From Chelativorans sp. Marseille-P2723 (GTDB lineage: Bacteria; Pseudomonadota; Alphaproteobacteria; Rhizobiales; Rhizobiaceae): a DNA stretch of 64,000 nucleotides. Location: NCBI RefSeq assembly GCF_902809845.1, contig NZ_CADDWI010000013.1, positions 372,001 to 436,000 of the forward strand, read 5' to 3'. Position numbers and translations under genes: made by a program. A model generated the notes under the pieces. It made no database searches, was not told the origin of the DNA, and was given only the letters and a program-made list of their open reading frames with translations. Shown one piece after another: positions 24,807 to 35,045 of the stretch (position 1 is the stretch's first letter; each line of letters starts with the position of its first letter).

Positions 24807-26671
24807 GCTGAACCCGTTCTCCGCTCTGCCTGCCGCGCCGCAACAAGAATAAGAGCGAGCGCAGCTGGCGTCATACCATCGACACGCTGAGCTTCCGCAA
24901 GTGTTCGAGGGCGGCGAGCATCCAGCTTATCCTGCAACTCCCGTGAAAGCCCAGGAACATTCCGGTAGCTTATCGTCCCCGGAATCTCCAGAGCTTCGTC
25001 ACGGCGAACCCGTTCTGCGTCGGTTTCCTGTCGTTCCAGATACACGGCGTACCGTGCTTCGGTCTCCAGCCGCTCGCCAACATTTGTTTGGATGTCCTTG
25101 AGCTCCGGCCAGATTGCTGCAAGCCGCTCAAGTGAAAGATCAGGATAAGCAAGAAGATCGTAGGCGTTGCGTCGGATACCGTCGTGATTGAGGGCAATTC
25201 CATAACGGGACGCTTCGTTCGGCGTAAGGCTGAAAGAGCACACGAGTCGACGCGCGTCATCCAATGCCTTCTCGGCGGCCGTAAAGCGCTCCTCCCGACC
25301 AGATGAGGCGATGCCCCATTCAATAGCTCGGGGCGTGAGGCGGCTATCGGCATTGTCGGCGCGAAGCGATAAGCGAAATTCAGCCCGCGAAGTAAACATG
25401 CGATATGGTTCGGTAACACCGCGCGTCACAAGGTCATCAATCATGACGCCAATATATGCATCCGCTCGGCTCAACGTTACGCACATTCCCCCGCCAGCCA
25501 CACGAGCCGCGTTCACGCCGGCAATGATGCCTTGCGCAGCCGCCTCTTCATAGCCTGTGGTTCCATTGATCTGCCCTGCCAGAAACAATCCCTTGACCCG
25601 CCGCGTCTCCAGTGTGGGATCAAGCTCGCGCGGATCCACATGGTCGTATTCTATCGCATAGCCAGGCTGCAGCACGCGTGCGTGCTCGAGCCCGGGTATG
25701 GTCCTTAAAAATGCGCGCTGCACATCCTCAGGCAGAGAACTGGATACGCCGTTAGGATAGATGGTATGGTCATCAAGCCCTTCCGGCTCCAGGAATATCT
25801 GATGGCTGTCCCGATCGCTGAACTTGACGATCTTGTCCTCGATGGAGGGACAGTAACGCGGCCCGATCCCCTCAATAGCCCCGGAGTATAAGGCCGACCG
25901 CCCGAGATTATCACGGATAATCCGGTGCGTTTCCTTCGTTGTTCGCGTGATGCCGCAGAAAATTTGCGGATTGCTGATCCTGTCGGTCAGAAGCGAGAAA
26001 GGCTGAGGGTCTGGATCGGCTTCCTGTCGATCCAGACCCTCCCAATTGATCGTACGACCATCCAGTCTGGCGGGCGTACCTGTTTTAAGACGACCCAGAG
26101 CGAACCCTGCGGCCTCCATCGAGGCCGAAAGGCGAAGAGCGGCAGGTTCGTTCATCCGCCCGGCGGGAATTTTCTTCTCGCCGATATGTATCAAACCACG
26201 AAGGAATGTACCGGTGGTGAGAACGACTGCACCGCATTCAATTCGTCGTTCTCCGGATATTACAATGTGCGTGACACGACCGTCCTCAATGCCGATATCG
26301 TGCGCCTCGGCTTCGATTACTGAGAGATTCTCCTGCTCGGCAATAGCCGCCTGCATCGCCTGCCGGTAGAGACGGCGATCAGCTTGCGTGCGAGGGCCGC
26401 GCACAGCGGGGCCTTTGCGACGGTTCAAGACGCGAAACTGGATTCCGGCAGCGTCTGCAACCCGACCCATGAGCCCATCCAATGCATCGATCTCGCGAAC
26501 AAGCTGCCCCTTGCCAATTCCGCCAATGGCAGGATTGCATGACATAACGCCGATCGTGTCTTGGCGCAGGGTGATAAGGGCGGTCGATGCACCGGTCCGC
26601 GCAGCCGCGGCCGCAGCTTCACAACCGGCGTGTCCACCTCCGATGACTACAACATCAAACACATCAATCAT
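24803..26671 (-). CDS. mnmG: tRNA U34 carboxymethylaminomethyl-modification enzyme MnmG (GidA)
   Basis: FAD-dependent partner of MnmE in wobble-uridine modification; 622 residues, full length. The FAD fold starts [21 protein letters not shown] (8-28). Family signatures present include [51 protein letters not shown]-like [16 protein letters not shown], and C-terminal [20 protein letters not shown]. It is the first gene of the mnmG-rsmG-parA-parB run. Confidence 0.97.
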   Translation of the reverse strand: MIDVFDVVVIGGGHAGCEAAAAAARTGASTALITLRQDTIGVMSCNPAIGGIGKGQLVREIDALDGLMGRVADAAGIQFRVLNRRKGPAVRGPRTQADRRLYRQAMQAAIAEQENLSVIEAEAHDIGIEDGRVTHIVISGERRIECGAVVLTTGTFLRGLIHIGEKKIPAGRMNEPAALRLSASMEAAGFALGRLKTGTPARLDGRTINWEGLDRQEADPDPQPFSLLTDRISNPQIFCGITRTTKETHRIIRDNLGRSALYSGAIEGIGPRYCPSIEDKIVKFSDRDSHQIFLEPEGLDDHTIYPNGVSSSLPEDVQRAFLRTIPGLEHARVLQPGYAIEYDHVDPRELDPTLETRRVKGLFLAGQINGTTGYEEAAAQGIIAGVNAARVAGGGMCVTLSRADAYIGVMIDDLVTRGVTEPYRMFTSRAEFRLSLRADNADSRLTPRAIEWGIASSGREERFTAAEKALDDARRLVCSFSLTPNEASRYGIALNHDGIRRNAYDLLAYPDLSLERLAAIWPELKDIQTNVGERLETEARYAVYLERQETDAERVRRDEALEIPGTISYRNVPGLSRELQDKLDARRPRTLAEAQRVDGMTPAALALILVAARQAERRTGSA

Positions 26672-26732
26672 ATTGTCCTCGATCGCCGCGTCTCAGATGC
26701 GCACAAGTCGCCTACCAGTCAAGACCCTGTTC

Positions 26733-26748
26733 CGTTTCACGTGAAACT
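26733..26748. promoter_or_regulatory. parS site in the mnmG-mnmE gap
   Basis: CGTTTCACGTGAAACT holds the 14-bp parS core GTTTCACGTGAAAC intact (26734-26747). Confidence 0.85.
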
Positions 26749-26774
26749 GAGGGATGCAGCCTGAGCGCTGAAAT

Positions 26775-26790
26775 TGTTTCACGTGAGTCA
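26775..26790. promoter_or_regulatory. Degenerate parS-like site
   Basis: TGTTTCACGTGAGTCA has a perfect left half and centre, but the right half is changed. The same 16-mer recurs at 26812-26827. Confidence 0.5.
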
Positions 26791-26811
26791 CTGCCGCAAC
26801 AATGGCGGCAA

Positions 26812-26827
26812 TGTTTCACGTGAGTCA
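26812..26827. promoter_or_regulatory. Degenerate parS-like site, second copy
   Basis: TGTTTCACGTGAGTCA, identical to the copy 37 bp to the left and overlapping the mnmE stop codon. Confidence 0.5.
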
Positions 26828-28141
26828 TTTGCCGATGCAGAAGGTGGAGAAGATAGCGTCCAGCAGGTCCTCCACATCAATCGCACCATGAATCCGGCCA
26901 AGTGCATGCGATGCGACGCGCAGGTCTTCGGCTCTCAATTCGAGCGCTGTTTGATCCCGCAATAGTGCCTTCTCAAGCGCCGCGATCGCTTCATTCAGAA
27001 GAACAACATGCCGTGCCCGAAACGGTAATGTATCGCTGCTACCCTCAAGCGCTTTCTTGCATGTCTCTTTGAGACGCTGCGTAAGAGAGTCGAGCCCTTC
27101 TCCGGTCTCGGCTGAAACCAGCAGATCATAGCTGGCATCCTCTTTCTTCAAGATGAGGTCAGCTTTGCTGCCTATCTTTAACGTTGGCTTTGCGGGGAGG
27201 CCGTCAAAGGCGATAGGGTTTGCAGCATCCTCCAGCAAGAGGATGAGATCCGCCTCTGCTGCCTTGCGCAACGAACGTTCTATCCCCATCGCTTCAACCT
27301 GTTCGGTCGCATCGCGGATGCCAGCCGTATCGGAAAGGACAACCTTGACGCCTCCCAAATCAAGAGAGACCTCCAGGATATCCCGCGTCGTTCCAGGCAC
27401 GTCAGTGACAATCGCGACGTCACGGCGGGCGAGGGCATTGAGAAGACTGGATTTTCCCGCATTAGGCGCCCCCAGGATAACGACTTGGAAGCCTTCACGG
27501 ATAATCTCGGAATAATGGTATTCCTTCGCGTGGCCAGTAATCTCAGCCCGGAGCTCGCGAACATCCTCCCAGATCGTTTCGCCAACCGAGTCTGGAATAT
27601 CCGCCTCATCGGCAAAATCCAGCTCTGCCTCGATCATGGCTCGCGCTCGGATAAGCCGTTGCCGCCAACTCTCGTATAGCTGCTGATGCCGCTCAGTGCT
27701 ATTCGCCAGCGCAAAACGCCGCTGTGCCTCGGTCTCGGACGAGATTAGATCGGAAAGCGCCTCGGCACCGGTCAGGTCGATCTTGCCGTTCAGAAAAGCA
27801 CGCTTTGTAAACTCGCCGGGATCTGCTGCTCGGAGCGATGGAAATGAGGCTAACGTGCGCAGCATTGCCGCGACGACAGCACGACCCCCATGCAAGTGCA
27901 ACTCTCCACAATCCTCGCCCGTAAAGCTCGCAGGGCCAGGAAAGAATAGACAGAGACCGCGATCCAGGAGGATACCGCCTTGATCCCGGAAATCCGTTAG
28001 CACCGCCTTGCGCGGTGGGGGGATGTGGCCAGCGAGACTTTCCAGAATCAGGCGCGTATCGGGACCAGACATACGCACGATCGCAACGCCGGAAGGCAGT
28101 CCGCCGCTGGAAAGAGCGAAGATTGTATCGCGAACAAGCAT
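26825..28141 (-). CDS. mnmE: tRNA modification GTPase MnmE (TrmE)
   Basis: GTPase that works with MnmG on tRNA wobble uridine; 438 residues. The N-terminal tetrahydrofolate-binding domain begins DTIFALSSGGLPSGVAIVRMSG. The inserted G domain has GAPNAGKSSLLN, DVPGTTRD and DTAGIRDA. The protein ends with the invariant C-terminal FCIGK, whose Cys is required for modification. Two degenerate parS-like sites lie at or just past its stop. Confidence 0.97.
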   Translation of the reverse strand: MLVRDTIFALSSGGLPSGVAIVRMSGPDTRLILESLAGHIPPPRKAVLTDFRDQGGILLDRGLCLFFPGPASFTGEDCGELHLHGGRAVVAAMLRTLASFPSLRAADPGEFTKRAFLNGKIDLTGAEALSDLISSETEAQRRFALANSTERHQQLYESWRQRLIRARAMIEAELDFADEADIPDSVGETIWEDVRELRAEITGHAKEYHYSEIIREGFQVVILGAPNAGKSSLLNALARRDVAIVTDVPGTTRDILEVSLDLGGVKVVLSDTAGIRDATEQVEAMGIERSLRKAAEADLILLLEDAANPIAFDGLPAKPTLKIGSKADLILKKEDASYDLLVSAETGEGLDSLTQRLKETCKKALEGSSDTLPFRARHVVLLNEAIAALEKALLRDQTALELRAEDLRVASHALGRIHGAIDVEDLLDAIFSTFCIGK

Positions 28142-28186
28142 TTGATCTCAGGTGCAGTGCGCTCTACCCTTCTGAAGGGCGGCGAT

Positions 28187-30214
28187 ATGGAGATGACCGT
28201 GAAACTCCCAAAGCGAAACCTGCTCGGCGAGCAGACCAGCCCCTACCTTCTGCAGCACAAGGATAACCCTGTGCACTGGAGACCCTGGAGCGCGGAGGCA
28301 CTCGAAGAAGCAAAAAGGTTGAACAGGCCAATCCTTCTTTCCATCGGTTATGCCGCCTGCCATTGGTGCCATGTCATGGCGCATGAGTCTTTTGAGGATG
28401 CAGAAGTTGCCGATGTCATGAACCGTCTCTTCGTTAATATCAAGGTGGATCGTGAAGAAAGGCCGGATATAGATCAAATTTACATGACCGCATTGTCCGC
28501 AACCGGCGAGCAGGGCGGCTGGCCTCTGACGATGTTCTTGACACCCGATGCACAACCTTTTTGGGGAGGAACCTATTTTCCAAAACAGCCCCGGTTTGGG
28601 CGACCGGGCTTCATACAGGTGTTGAATGCTGTCCATACTGCATGGCGTGAGAAGCAGCCGGAACTTCTTCGCAGCGCCGAGAAGCTGACGGCTCACGTTC
28701 ACAGCCAATTGGATTCGGCAGCTACAGCCGCGGGCGATGGCCCTTCACCTCTTGCGGAGCTTGCAGGACGGATCGGTGGCATGGTCGATCCGCTGAATGG
28801 AGGTATTCGGGGGGCGCCGAAGTTCCCTAATGCTCCCTTCATGGACGTGCTTTGGCTCAACTGGCTTGAAAGACGTACAGCCCAGCATCGGGACGCCGTG
28901 CTCAGCACACTGCGTCACATGTTGACGGGTGGCATCTTTGATCACGTGGGTGGAGGTCTTGCGCGATACTCCACGGATGCGATGTGGCTCGTACCCCATT
29001 TCGAGAAGATGCTTTATGATAACGCGCAACTCGTGCGCCTGTGCTGTTTCGCCTATGCAGAAACAGGATATGATCTGTTTCATCGGCGCGTTAAAGACAC
29101 GGTGTCATGGCTTCTCCGCGAAATGCAACTCGGGCATGGAGGATTTGCTTCTAGCATTGACGCAGACTCTGAAGGTGAGGAGGGAAAGTTCTACCTCTGG
29201 ACAAGGGCGGAGATCGAAGACGTTCTCGGCTCAAAGGCAGATGTGTTTCTGCGCGTCTATGATCTGGCAAGTCCCGCCGAGTGGGACGGAGACCCCATTC
29301 TGAACCGCCTTAACAATCCACACCTTCTCGATCCGGTGGACGAGGACCGTCTTCAGACCCTCCTGGAAAAGCTCCGCCTCCAAAGGGAGCGACGGCAGCG
29401 ACCTGCCCGCGACGACAAGGTACTGGTGGACTGGAACGGGATTACAATATCTTCCCTCGTTCTGGCCGGCCGGCAGTTCCAGAAACAAGAGTGGATCGAT
29501 GCTGCATACCGCGCGTTCCGCTTTATCCGCGATTCAATGGAAGAGGGCCGCCTTCCGCACAGCATTAGGGAAGGGCGGAAGCTTTATCCCGCGATAGCGA
29601 GCGACTACGCGGCGATGATTTCTGCCGCTATTTCCCTGAACGCAGCGCTTCAAGACAACGGTCTAATAGACCAAGCCATGAAATGGGCAGAAATGCTCGA
29701 CCGATGGCATGCGGACCAGGAAGGAAGCGGATATTACCTGACGGCATCGGACAGCACGGATGTCCCGCTTCGCATTCGAGGAGACGTGGACGACGCCGTC
29801 CCCTCGGCCACAAGCCAGATTATCGTAGCTCTCATCCAGCTCTCGGCGGCAAGCGGTGATCACGCGATCTATGAACGTGCCATCCATACCGCCGAGAACG
29901 CACTTCGCCGTACCAAAGAACAGCCCTACGGCCAAGCCGGCATTATACACGCCGCCGCAATTGCAGAACGGCCTTTGAGATTGCTAATTTACGACCCAGA
30001 TGAGGAGCTCGTTAAAGTAGCAAATCGGATCGCCGATCCTCGCCGCGTCGACATTATCCTCGGAGAGGAAGAACAAGACGCGGAACGCCAGCTCGGAATT
30101 ACAATCGATAGGACCGCATCCGGCGCATGGCTTTGTATCGGTCAGGCTTGTCTTCCCCCATTCAGGGACGCCGTGACGCTTGAAGCAGCCCTGCGCTCGC
30201 AATGGCGAGACTGA
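28187..30214 (+). CDS. Thioredoxin domain-containing protein (DUF255, YyaL/SPATA20 family)
   Basis: Large cytoplasmic protein of 675 residues. The N-terminal DUF255 thioredoxin-like domain carries YAACHWCHVMAHESFED with Cys58-His-Trp-Cys61, followed by VDREERPDIDQIYM and GGWPLTMFLTPD. The rest resembles an alpha/alpha six-barrel (glycosidase-like) fold with DDKVLVDWNGI. The family is conserved from bacteria to man, but its substrate is unknown. I chose the ATG at 28187 because the homology begins right after it; the frame is open back to 28025 but lies antisense to mnmE. A second Met at 28193 is possible. Confidence 0.88.
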   Translation: MEMTVKLPKRNLLGEQTSPYLLQHKDNPVHWRPWSAEALEEAKRLNRPILLSIGYAACHWCHVMAHESFEDAEVADVMNRLFVNIKVDREERPDIDQIYMTALSATGEQGGWPLTMFLTPDAQPFWGGTYFPKQPRFGRPGFIQVLNAVHTAWREKQPELLRSAEKLTAHVHSQLDSAATAAGDGPSPLAELAGRIGGMVDPLNGGIRGAPKFPNAPFMDVLWLNWLERRTAQHRDAVLSTLRHMLTGGIFDHVGGGLARYSTDAMWLVPHFEKMLYDNAQLVRLCCFAYAETGYDLFHRRVKDTVSWLLREMQLGHGGFASSIDADSEGEEGKFYLWTRAEIEDVLGSKADVFLRVYDLASPAEWDGDPILNRLNNPHLLDPVDEDRLQTLLEKLRLQRERRQRPARDDKVLVDWNGITISSLVLAGRQFQKQEWIDAAYRAFRFIRDSMEEGRLPHSIREGRKLYPAIASDYAAMISAAISLNAALQDNGLIDQAMKWAEMLDRWHADQEGSGYYLTASDSTDVPLRIRGDVDDAVPSATSQIIVALIQLSAASGDHAIYERAIHTAENALRRTKEQPYGQAGIIHAAAIAERPLRLLIYDPDEELVKVANRIADPRRVDIILGEEEQDAERQLGITIDRTASGAWLCIGQACLPPFRDAVTLEAALRSQWRD

Positions 30215-30269
30215 TCGGGGAGGTCGACCTTCTCAAGGTAAGCGACTCATAATCTCGCAACCATATACG

Positions 30270-30785
30270 AAATTAGGCGAGTTGGATGGACGCGGGGAAG
30301 TTGTCGCGCTCGTTTGTCGTATTGGGCTGCCACAGCTCTGAAGTGAAAAAGCGTTCGACGGCATTGCGCTGGCGGCAGACCCATGGGCTGAAAGGGAAGG
30401 TTATTACGCGGCTGGGCATGGCGCGGATGTTGGCCCACGCACCCCGTTCGGCCATGGCAATGCAAAAAAGCATCGCTGTCATAGGCTCGGTCGGCGAGTA
30501 GAATGTGGCCCGCCTCAACCATTTCGAACATGTCGCCAGCAGCGCAACCGTCATGAGCCTGGCCTTCGGTCACCTTGAGACGGATTGGACGAGCTTCGGC
30601 GTCGACAAGAGCATGGATCTTGGTGGTCACGCCGCCGCGCGAGCGACCCATGTACCGAGATCGTTCATCTTTTTTGACCATTGACAGCGTGCTGGTGGAC
30701 GCGGATCGAAGAGGAGTCGATCATCTGTGCATCGACGTTGTAAGACGCTGATATCCCTTCGATAATTGCAGAAAGATCGGCGGAG
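30270..30785 (-). pseudogene. IS5-family (IS427 group) transposase remnant
   Basis: Decayed transposase read leftward in at least three frames. Recognisable pieces in order: NVDAQMIDSSSIRVHQHAV, SRGGVTTKIHALVDAEARPIRL, GHILLADRAYDSDAF, then in another frame NAVERFFTSELW, then in another RAVAAQYDKRAR. These match the DSTxxRAHQHA, RGGLxTKIHA, DKAYDS, IERFFxxLK and RIATRYDK blocks of IS5/IS427 transposases. Frameshifts near 30455 and 30345 break it. It abuts the IS630 remnant at about 30785. Confidence 0.8.
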
Positions 30786-31590
30786 ATCGCAAGCAGGTTC
30801 TGGAACCGTACGGGGCGTTCACCATGGAGCGTATCTACCAGAAATCGCATTTGACGCTGCATGGAGGCAAGACTGAACTTGCAGTACGGGGGGTGAAGGG
30901 GTCCTGCCACACGGTGTGACGGTTTCTGCGGCCCCAGGGCCTGCGGTTCAAAAAAAAGCTGTTCGCCCTTGAGCAGGCTCGAGCCGACATTACCCGCCGG
31001 GCGTCAGAGCTGGCGTTCCTTCCAATCCGGGCTTGATCCCCACCGGCTGATGTTCATCGACGAGACCTCGATCAACCAAATTGGCCATTGCGCGGATGCC
31101 CCAAGTGCAAACGTCTGCGCGGCTTCGCCCCGCATGGCCACTGGAAGATGCTTACTTTCCTTGCCACGCTGCGCTGGGACCGGTTGACGGCTCCTTGCGT
31201 CTTTGATGGCGATCAATAGCGAATGCTTCCGGGCTTATGGTCAGCATCAACTCGTGCCGGTACTTGAACCGGGTGACCTCATCGTCATGGACAATCTCGG
31301 GTCGCACAAGATGATAATAGCCGCAGGAGCAACGCTCTGGTTCCTGCCGCCATCCTCACCCCATCTCGATCGAGCAGTCCTTCGCAAAATCGAGCACTGG
31401 ATGCGTGCCCCTCAAAAGCCAACCGGCGGGGAAACATGGCGGCATATCGGCCACCTCCTCACAACTATCGAGCCTAGAGAATGCGCAAAATATCTTCGAA
31501 AACGCCGGAGACGCTTCCGTCAAAACCTGACACGCTCTCTAAAAGATTTGGCCCGAAGCTCGATTACTGTCGTAACGGCTTGAAGTTACG
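30786..31590 (+). pseudogene. IS630-family transposase remnant
   Basis: Decayed transposase read rightward. Pieces in order: VLEPYGAFTMERIYQKSHLT, ELAVRGVKGSCHTV-stop-RFLRPQGLRFKKK, [86 protein letters not shown] and the C-terminal [20 protein letters not shown]. An internal stop and several frameshifts separate them. The DDE core (IDET, VMDNL) is typical of IS630. The 5' end is lost at the junction with the IS5 remnant. Confidence 0.85.
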
Positions 31591-31625
31591 ATCCGATGAG
31601 GTTGAGGGAAGGCCAGACAGGCGAG

Positions 31626-32891
31626 TCAGGTATTCATGGAATCGAAGAACTCGGCATTGTTCTTCGTCTGCTTGAGCTTGTCGATCAGGAACTCGATGGC
31701 GTCCGTTGTGCCCATGGGGGCAAGGATACGGCGAAGAACGAAGATCTTCTGAAGATCCTGGCGCGGAACCAGCAAGTCTTCCTTGCGTGTTCCGGATTTA
31801 AGGATGTCCATTGCCGGATAGATGCGCTTGTCGGCAACCTTGCGGTCGAGGACGATTTCCGAGTTACCCGTACCTTTGAACTCCTCGAAAATCACCTCAT
31901 CCATGCGGCTGCCGGTGTCGATGAGCGCCGTCGCAATGATTGTGAGCGAACCACCCTCTTCGATATTGCGCGCTGCACCGAAAAAGCGCTTCGGGCGCTG
32001 CAGTGCATTTGCATCCACGCCGCCCGTCAGGACCTTGCCAGAGGAGGGAACCACCGTGTTATAGGCACGCCCCAGCCGCGTGATGGAATCGAGGAGAATG
32101 ACCACGTCGCGACCGTGTTCGACCAGGCGCTTGGCCTTTTCGATGACCATCTCCGCTACTTGCACATGGCGCGAGGCCGGCTCGTCGAATGTCGATGAAA
32201 TCACCTCGCCCTTGACCGACCGCTGCATATCGGTCACCTCCTCCGGCCGCTCATCGATCAGCAGAACGATCAGGAAGCATTCAGGATGATTCGTGGTGAT
32301 CGAATGGGCGATATTCTGCAGAAGAACCGTCTTACCGGTGCGCGGCGGGGCAACGATAAGCCCGCGCTGCCCTTTGCCCAACGGCGCCACCAGATCGATT
32401 ACCCGGGCAGAAAGATCCTTGGTCGTCGGATCCTCTATCTCCATTCTGAGCCGTTCATTAGGATAAAGCGGCGTCAGATTATCGAAGTGGATCTTGTGAC
32501 GGATCTTTTCCGGATCCTCGAAATTGATCGTATTGACCTTCAGCAGTGCGAAATAGCGTTCGCCTTCCTTGGGGCTGCGGATAGGCCCTTCAACCGTATC
32601 GCCGGTCTTGAGGGAAAAGCGCCGGATCTGAGAGGGTGAAATATAGATGTCGTCCGGTCCGGGCAGATAGTTTGCCGTCGCTGATCGCAAGAATCCAAAG
32701 CCATCCTGCAGCACCTCAACGACACCCTCGCCGATGATCTCTATTTCCTGCGTGGAAAGCTTCTTCAGGATGGCGAACATCAGCTCCTGTTTGCGCATGA
32801 TGCTCGCATTCTCGACTTCGAGTGATTCGGCAAACGCGATCAAATCCGTCGGCGATTTGCTCTTCAACTCCTGGAGTTTCATTTCCTGCAT
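31626..32891 (-). CDS. rho: Transcription termination factor Rho
   Basis: Hexameric RNA-dependent ATPase that releases transcripts; 421 residues from the ATG at 32891 ([20 protein letters not shown]), the normal alphaproteobacterial length. Alternatives at 32915 and 32882 cannot be excluded. The N-terminal RNA-binding cold-shock-like domain is at about 50-120 ([29 protein letters not shown]). Walker A is [11 protein letters not shown], Walker B follows at [11 protein letters not shown], and the C-terminal [11 protein letters not shown] is typical. It is downstream of hemJ and hemE on the same strand. Confidence 0.97.
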   Translation of the reverse strand: MQEMKLQELKSKSPTDLIAFAESLEVENASIMRKQELMFAILKKLSTQEIEIIGEGVVEVLQDGFGFLRSATANYLPGPDDIYISPSQIRRFSLKTGDTVEGPIRSPKEGERYFALLKVNTINFEDPEKIRHKIHFDNLTPLYPNERLRMEIEDPTTKDLSARVIDLVAPLGKGQRGLIVAPPRTGKTVLLQNIAHSITTNHPECFLIVLLIDERPEEVTDMQRSVKGEVISSTFDEPASRHVQVAEMVIEKAKRLVEHGRDVVILLDSITRLGRAYNTVVPSSGKVLTGGVDANALQRPKRFFGAARNIEEGGSLTIIATALIDTGSRMDEVIFEEFKGTGNSEIVLDRKVADKRIYPAMDILKSGTRKEDLLVPRQDLQKIFVLRRILAPMGTTDAIEFLIDKLKQTKNNAEFFDSMNT

Positions 32892-33090
32892 GGGTGCGGG
32901 CTCTGGATGTAGCATGGGGGTACCGAAAATGGCTGGGTATGGGACACCGGCCGTCCGGAAATCGGGAGAATGCGGTACCGGACAGGGAGGAAGGAAGTCC
33001 TCTTTTATCGTCCCGCCCAGGAAAGCGCAAGAAGCCTTTTCAAGTTCCTTTCAGAATTCAGCCAAAAGGGAATTGTTTGAGCCAGACACA

Positions 33091-33624
33091 TCAGAAGGGT
33101 TTCACGATCACCAGTATGACGATGACGATCATCAGAACCGTAGGCACTTCGTTCACCAGACGCCAATGCCGTGCAGACTTGGTGTTCTTGTCGGCCGCAA
33201 ACATTCGCTGCGCACGTGAAAGATAGCCGTGCAAGCCCGACAGAAGGATCACCGCCGCAATCTTTGCGTGCAGCCACCCACCGGAAAAGCCGAAACCCTT
33301 CCAGCCGAGCCAGAGCCCCAGAACCCAAGTCACAATCATCGCAGGGTTGATGATGAAACGAAGTAGCCGGAGCTCCATAATCTTGAAGGTTTCCGCCTGG
33401 CCGGAGCCAGCCGGTGTATCTGCGTGATAGACGAAGAGCCGCGGCAGGTAGAGCATACCCGCCATCCAGGCGATCACGGCAATAACGTGCAGAGCCTTGA
33501 TCCAGAGATAGAGCCCGTCCGGTGCCGCCAGGAATAGCAAGACCGTGAGGACGGCGAATACCAACAGGGCGCCAGTGGCGCGCCCTGCAGCACGTTTTCC
33601 TTCGCTTTCGGTTTGTACCGTCAC
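33091..33624 (-). CDS. hemJ: Protoporphyrinogen oxidase HemJ
   Basis: Membrane enzyme of 177 residues that oxidises protoporphyrinogen IX in heme synthesis (HemJ/UPF0093 family). It has four hydrophobic segments; the first conserved helix has [32 protein letters not shown], with the two His residues thought to bind heme. The loop [11 protein letters not shown] and the end [21 protein letters not shown] are also typical. The start overlaps the hemE stop by 4 bp. Confidence 0.93.
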   Translation of the reverse strand: MTVQTESEGKRAAGRATGALLVFAVLTVLLFLAAPDGLYLWIKALHVIAVIAWMAGMLYLPRLFVYHADTPAGSGQAETFKIMELRLLRFIINPAMIVTWVLGLWLGWKGFGFSGGWLHAKIAAVILLSGLHGYLSRAQRMFAADKNTKSARHWRLVNEVPTVLMIVIVILVIVKPF

Positions 33625-34640
33625 CGCTTGCTCTCCCGTATCTGCCTGACCATCGCTTCGACATGCGTTATCGGAGTTTCCGGTGTGATTCCATGCCCCA
33701 GATTGAAGATCAGGGGACCTCCACCCAATTGCTCAAGAATAGCTTCAACGCCTTCGGAAAGGGCCTTTCCGCCGGCAAGAAGCCTCATTGGATCCAGATT
33801 GCCCTGCACAGGCCCCTTTGCTTGCAGTTCCCGAGCCTGCAACCATGAAACCGTCCAATCAAGCCCTAACGCCGTCACGCCAGTCTCTGTGCGGTAATTG
33901 GCATAGTAAGCGCCCGCGCCCCTTGGAAAGCCGATGATCGGCACTTGCGGGAATCTTTCCCGAACCTTTTGAACGATTCGCGCCACGGGACGCGTGCACC
34001 AGTTATGGAAACTCGCTTCGTCCAGCACACCCGCCCAGGAATCGAATATCTGCACCGCATCCGCTCCGGCTTCGATCTGGCGGATAAGATATTCGGAAGA
34101 ATAGTCCGCAAGAGTATCCAAGAGGCGCTGCAGAACGTCCGGAAAGGAGTGCCCGAACAGCCGTGCCGGTGCCTGATCGGGTGTCCCTCGGCCGGCTATC
34201 ATATAGGTCGCCACAGTCCATGGCGCGCCGCAGAAGCCGATCAGAGCCGTCTGTGCCGGCAATTCGCTTCTCAATAGTCTGACCGTTTCATAAACGGGCG
34301 CCAATCTCTCGTGAAAGCGGGATGCATCGAGGCTATCGACCTCGTCCTGCTTTAGCGGCGTCAACCGCGGACCCACGCCTTCTTCAAAGCGAACATCGCG
34401 GCCAAGCGCGTGCGGCACGACGAGAATATCAGAAAAGAGGATGGCGGCGTCGAATCCGAAACGGCGGATTGGTTGCAGCGTCACCTCGACGGCAAGATCC
34501 GGGTTGTAGCAAAGGTCAAGGAACCCTCCTGCCTTCTGGCGCGTTTGCCTGTACTCCGGGAGGTATCTGCCCGCTTGCCGCATCATCCACACGGGTGGCG
34601 GAAAGACGGTTTGTCCGTTCAGCACGTCAAGGAGTTTCAT
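33621..34640 (-). CDS. hemE: Uroporphyrinogen decarboxylase
   Basis: Decarboxylates the four acetate arms of uroporphyrinogen III to coproporphyrinogen III; 339 residues from the ATG at 34640 (GTG codons at 34643 and 34646 are in frame). The invariant motif is [17 protein letters not shown], with the substrate-binding Arg residues. Further family segments are [16 protein letters not shown] and GFPRGAG. It flanks the origin, as in other alphaproteobacteria, and its promoter lies inside the oriC region next to a cluster of GANTC sites. Confidence 0.96.
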   Translation of the reverse strand: MKLLDVLNGQTVFPPPVWMMRQAGRYLPEYRQTRQKAGGFLDLCYNPDLAVEVTLQPIRRFGFDAAILFSDILVVPHALGRDVRFEEGVGPRLTPLKQDEVDSLDASRFHERLAPVYETVRLLRSELPAQTALIGFCGAPWTVATYMIAGRGTPDQAPARLFGHSFPDVLQRLLDTLADYSSEYLIRQIEAGADAVQIFDSWAGVLDEASFHNWCTRPVARIVQKVRERFPQVPIIGFPRGAGAYYANYRTETGVTALGLDWTVSWLQARELQAKGPVQGNLDPMRLLAGGKALSEGVEAILEQLGGGPLIFNLGHGITPETPITHVEAMVRQIRESKR

Positions 34641-35045
34641 CACCACCGTCCAGTTCTCACCTATTTGATAATAAATGAATCCTTAAGAGGATTCTGATTC
34701 TATGAGTCTGTTTGCAGTGTGGATTAAAACCTGTCCACGTTGCCGCGCGTTTTCGGGTCGCGCATTTTGCCGCGCCGCGTCGTCATCCTCTGTGAATAAT
34801 GCTGTGGATCGACGAAAAAAGCGGAAGGAAGGCAGGCTCTTACCGGTTCAGTGCCGAGCGCGCCCTTCATCGCCTTATGTGAATATAATCCGCCGTCAAC
34901 AGATTTCTCAACAGGCGCATAAGCTTTTCCGGTGCGCTGCTGGCTGTGGATGAATTGCCATCTTTTCCCCAGTGGGGTGCTCGCCTTTGGAAAAGGGGCA
35001 CGCTATCAACAACTCTCCACAGAAACGGGGGCGCCCTGTGCATAA
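34641..35045. other. Chromosomal replication origin (oriC), hemE-ppsR gap
   Basis: In Caulobacter, Rickettsia and other alphaproteobacteria the origin lies beside hemE. This gap has DnaA-box matches (consensus TTATNCACA): perfect at 34791-34799 (TTATTCACA on the minus strand) and 35037-35045 (TTATGCACA on the minus strand, reaching into the ppsR start). Imperfect matches lie at 34718-34726 (TAATCCACA), 34803-34811 (CGATCCACA), 34878-34886 (ATATTCACA) and 34945-34953 (TCATCCACA), all minus strand, and at 35013-35021 (CTCTCCACA, plus strand). AT-rich stretches at 34665-34705 and 34875-34890 could unwind. Four GANTC sites lie at 34677-34708. Replication start is inferred, not shown. Confidence 0.85.
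34677..34708. promoter_or_regulatory. Cluster of four GANTC (CcrM methylation) sites
   Basis: GAATC (34677), GATTC (34690), GATTC (34696) and GAGTC (34704) fall within 32 bp, against about one per 256 bp by chance. CcrM methylates these sites in alphaproteobacteria and couples origin-linked gene expression to replication. They lie 37-68 bp upstream of hemE. Confidence 0.8.

Noticed and set aside
30665-30910. 81-codon minus-strand frame as a single small gene
   Set aside because: Its C-terminal half is IS5 transposase sequence and its N-terminal half is antisense to the IS630 remnant. It only bridges the junction of two decayed elements.
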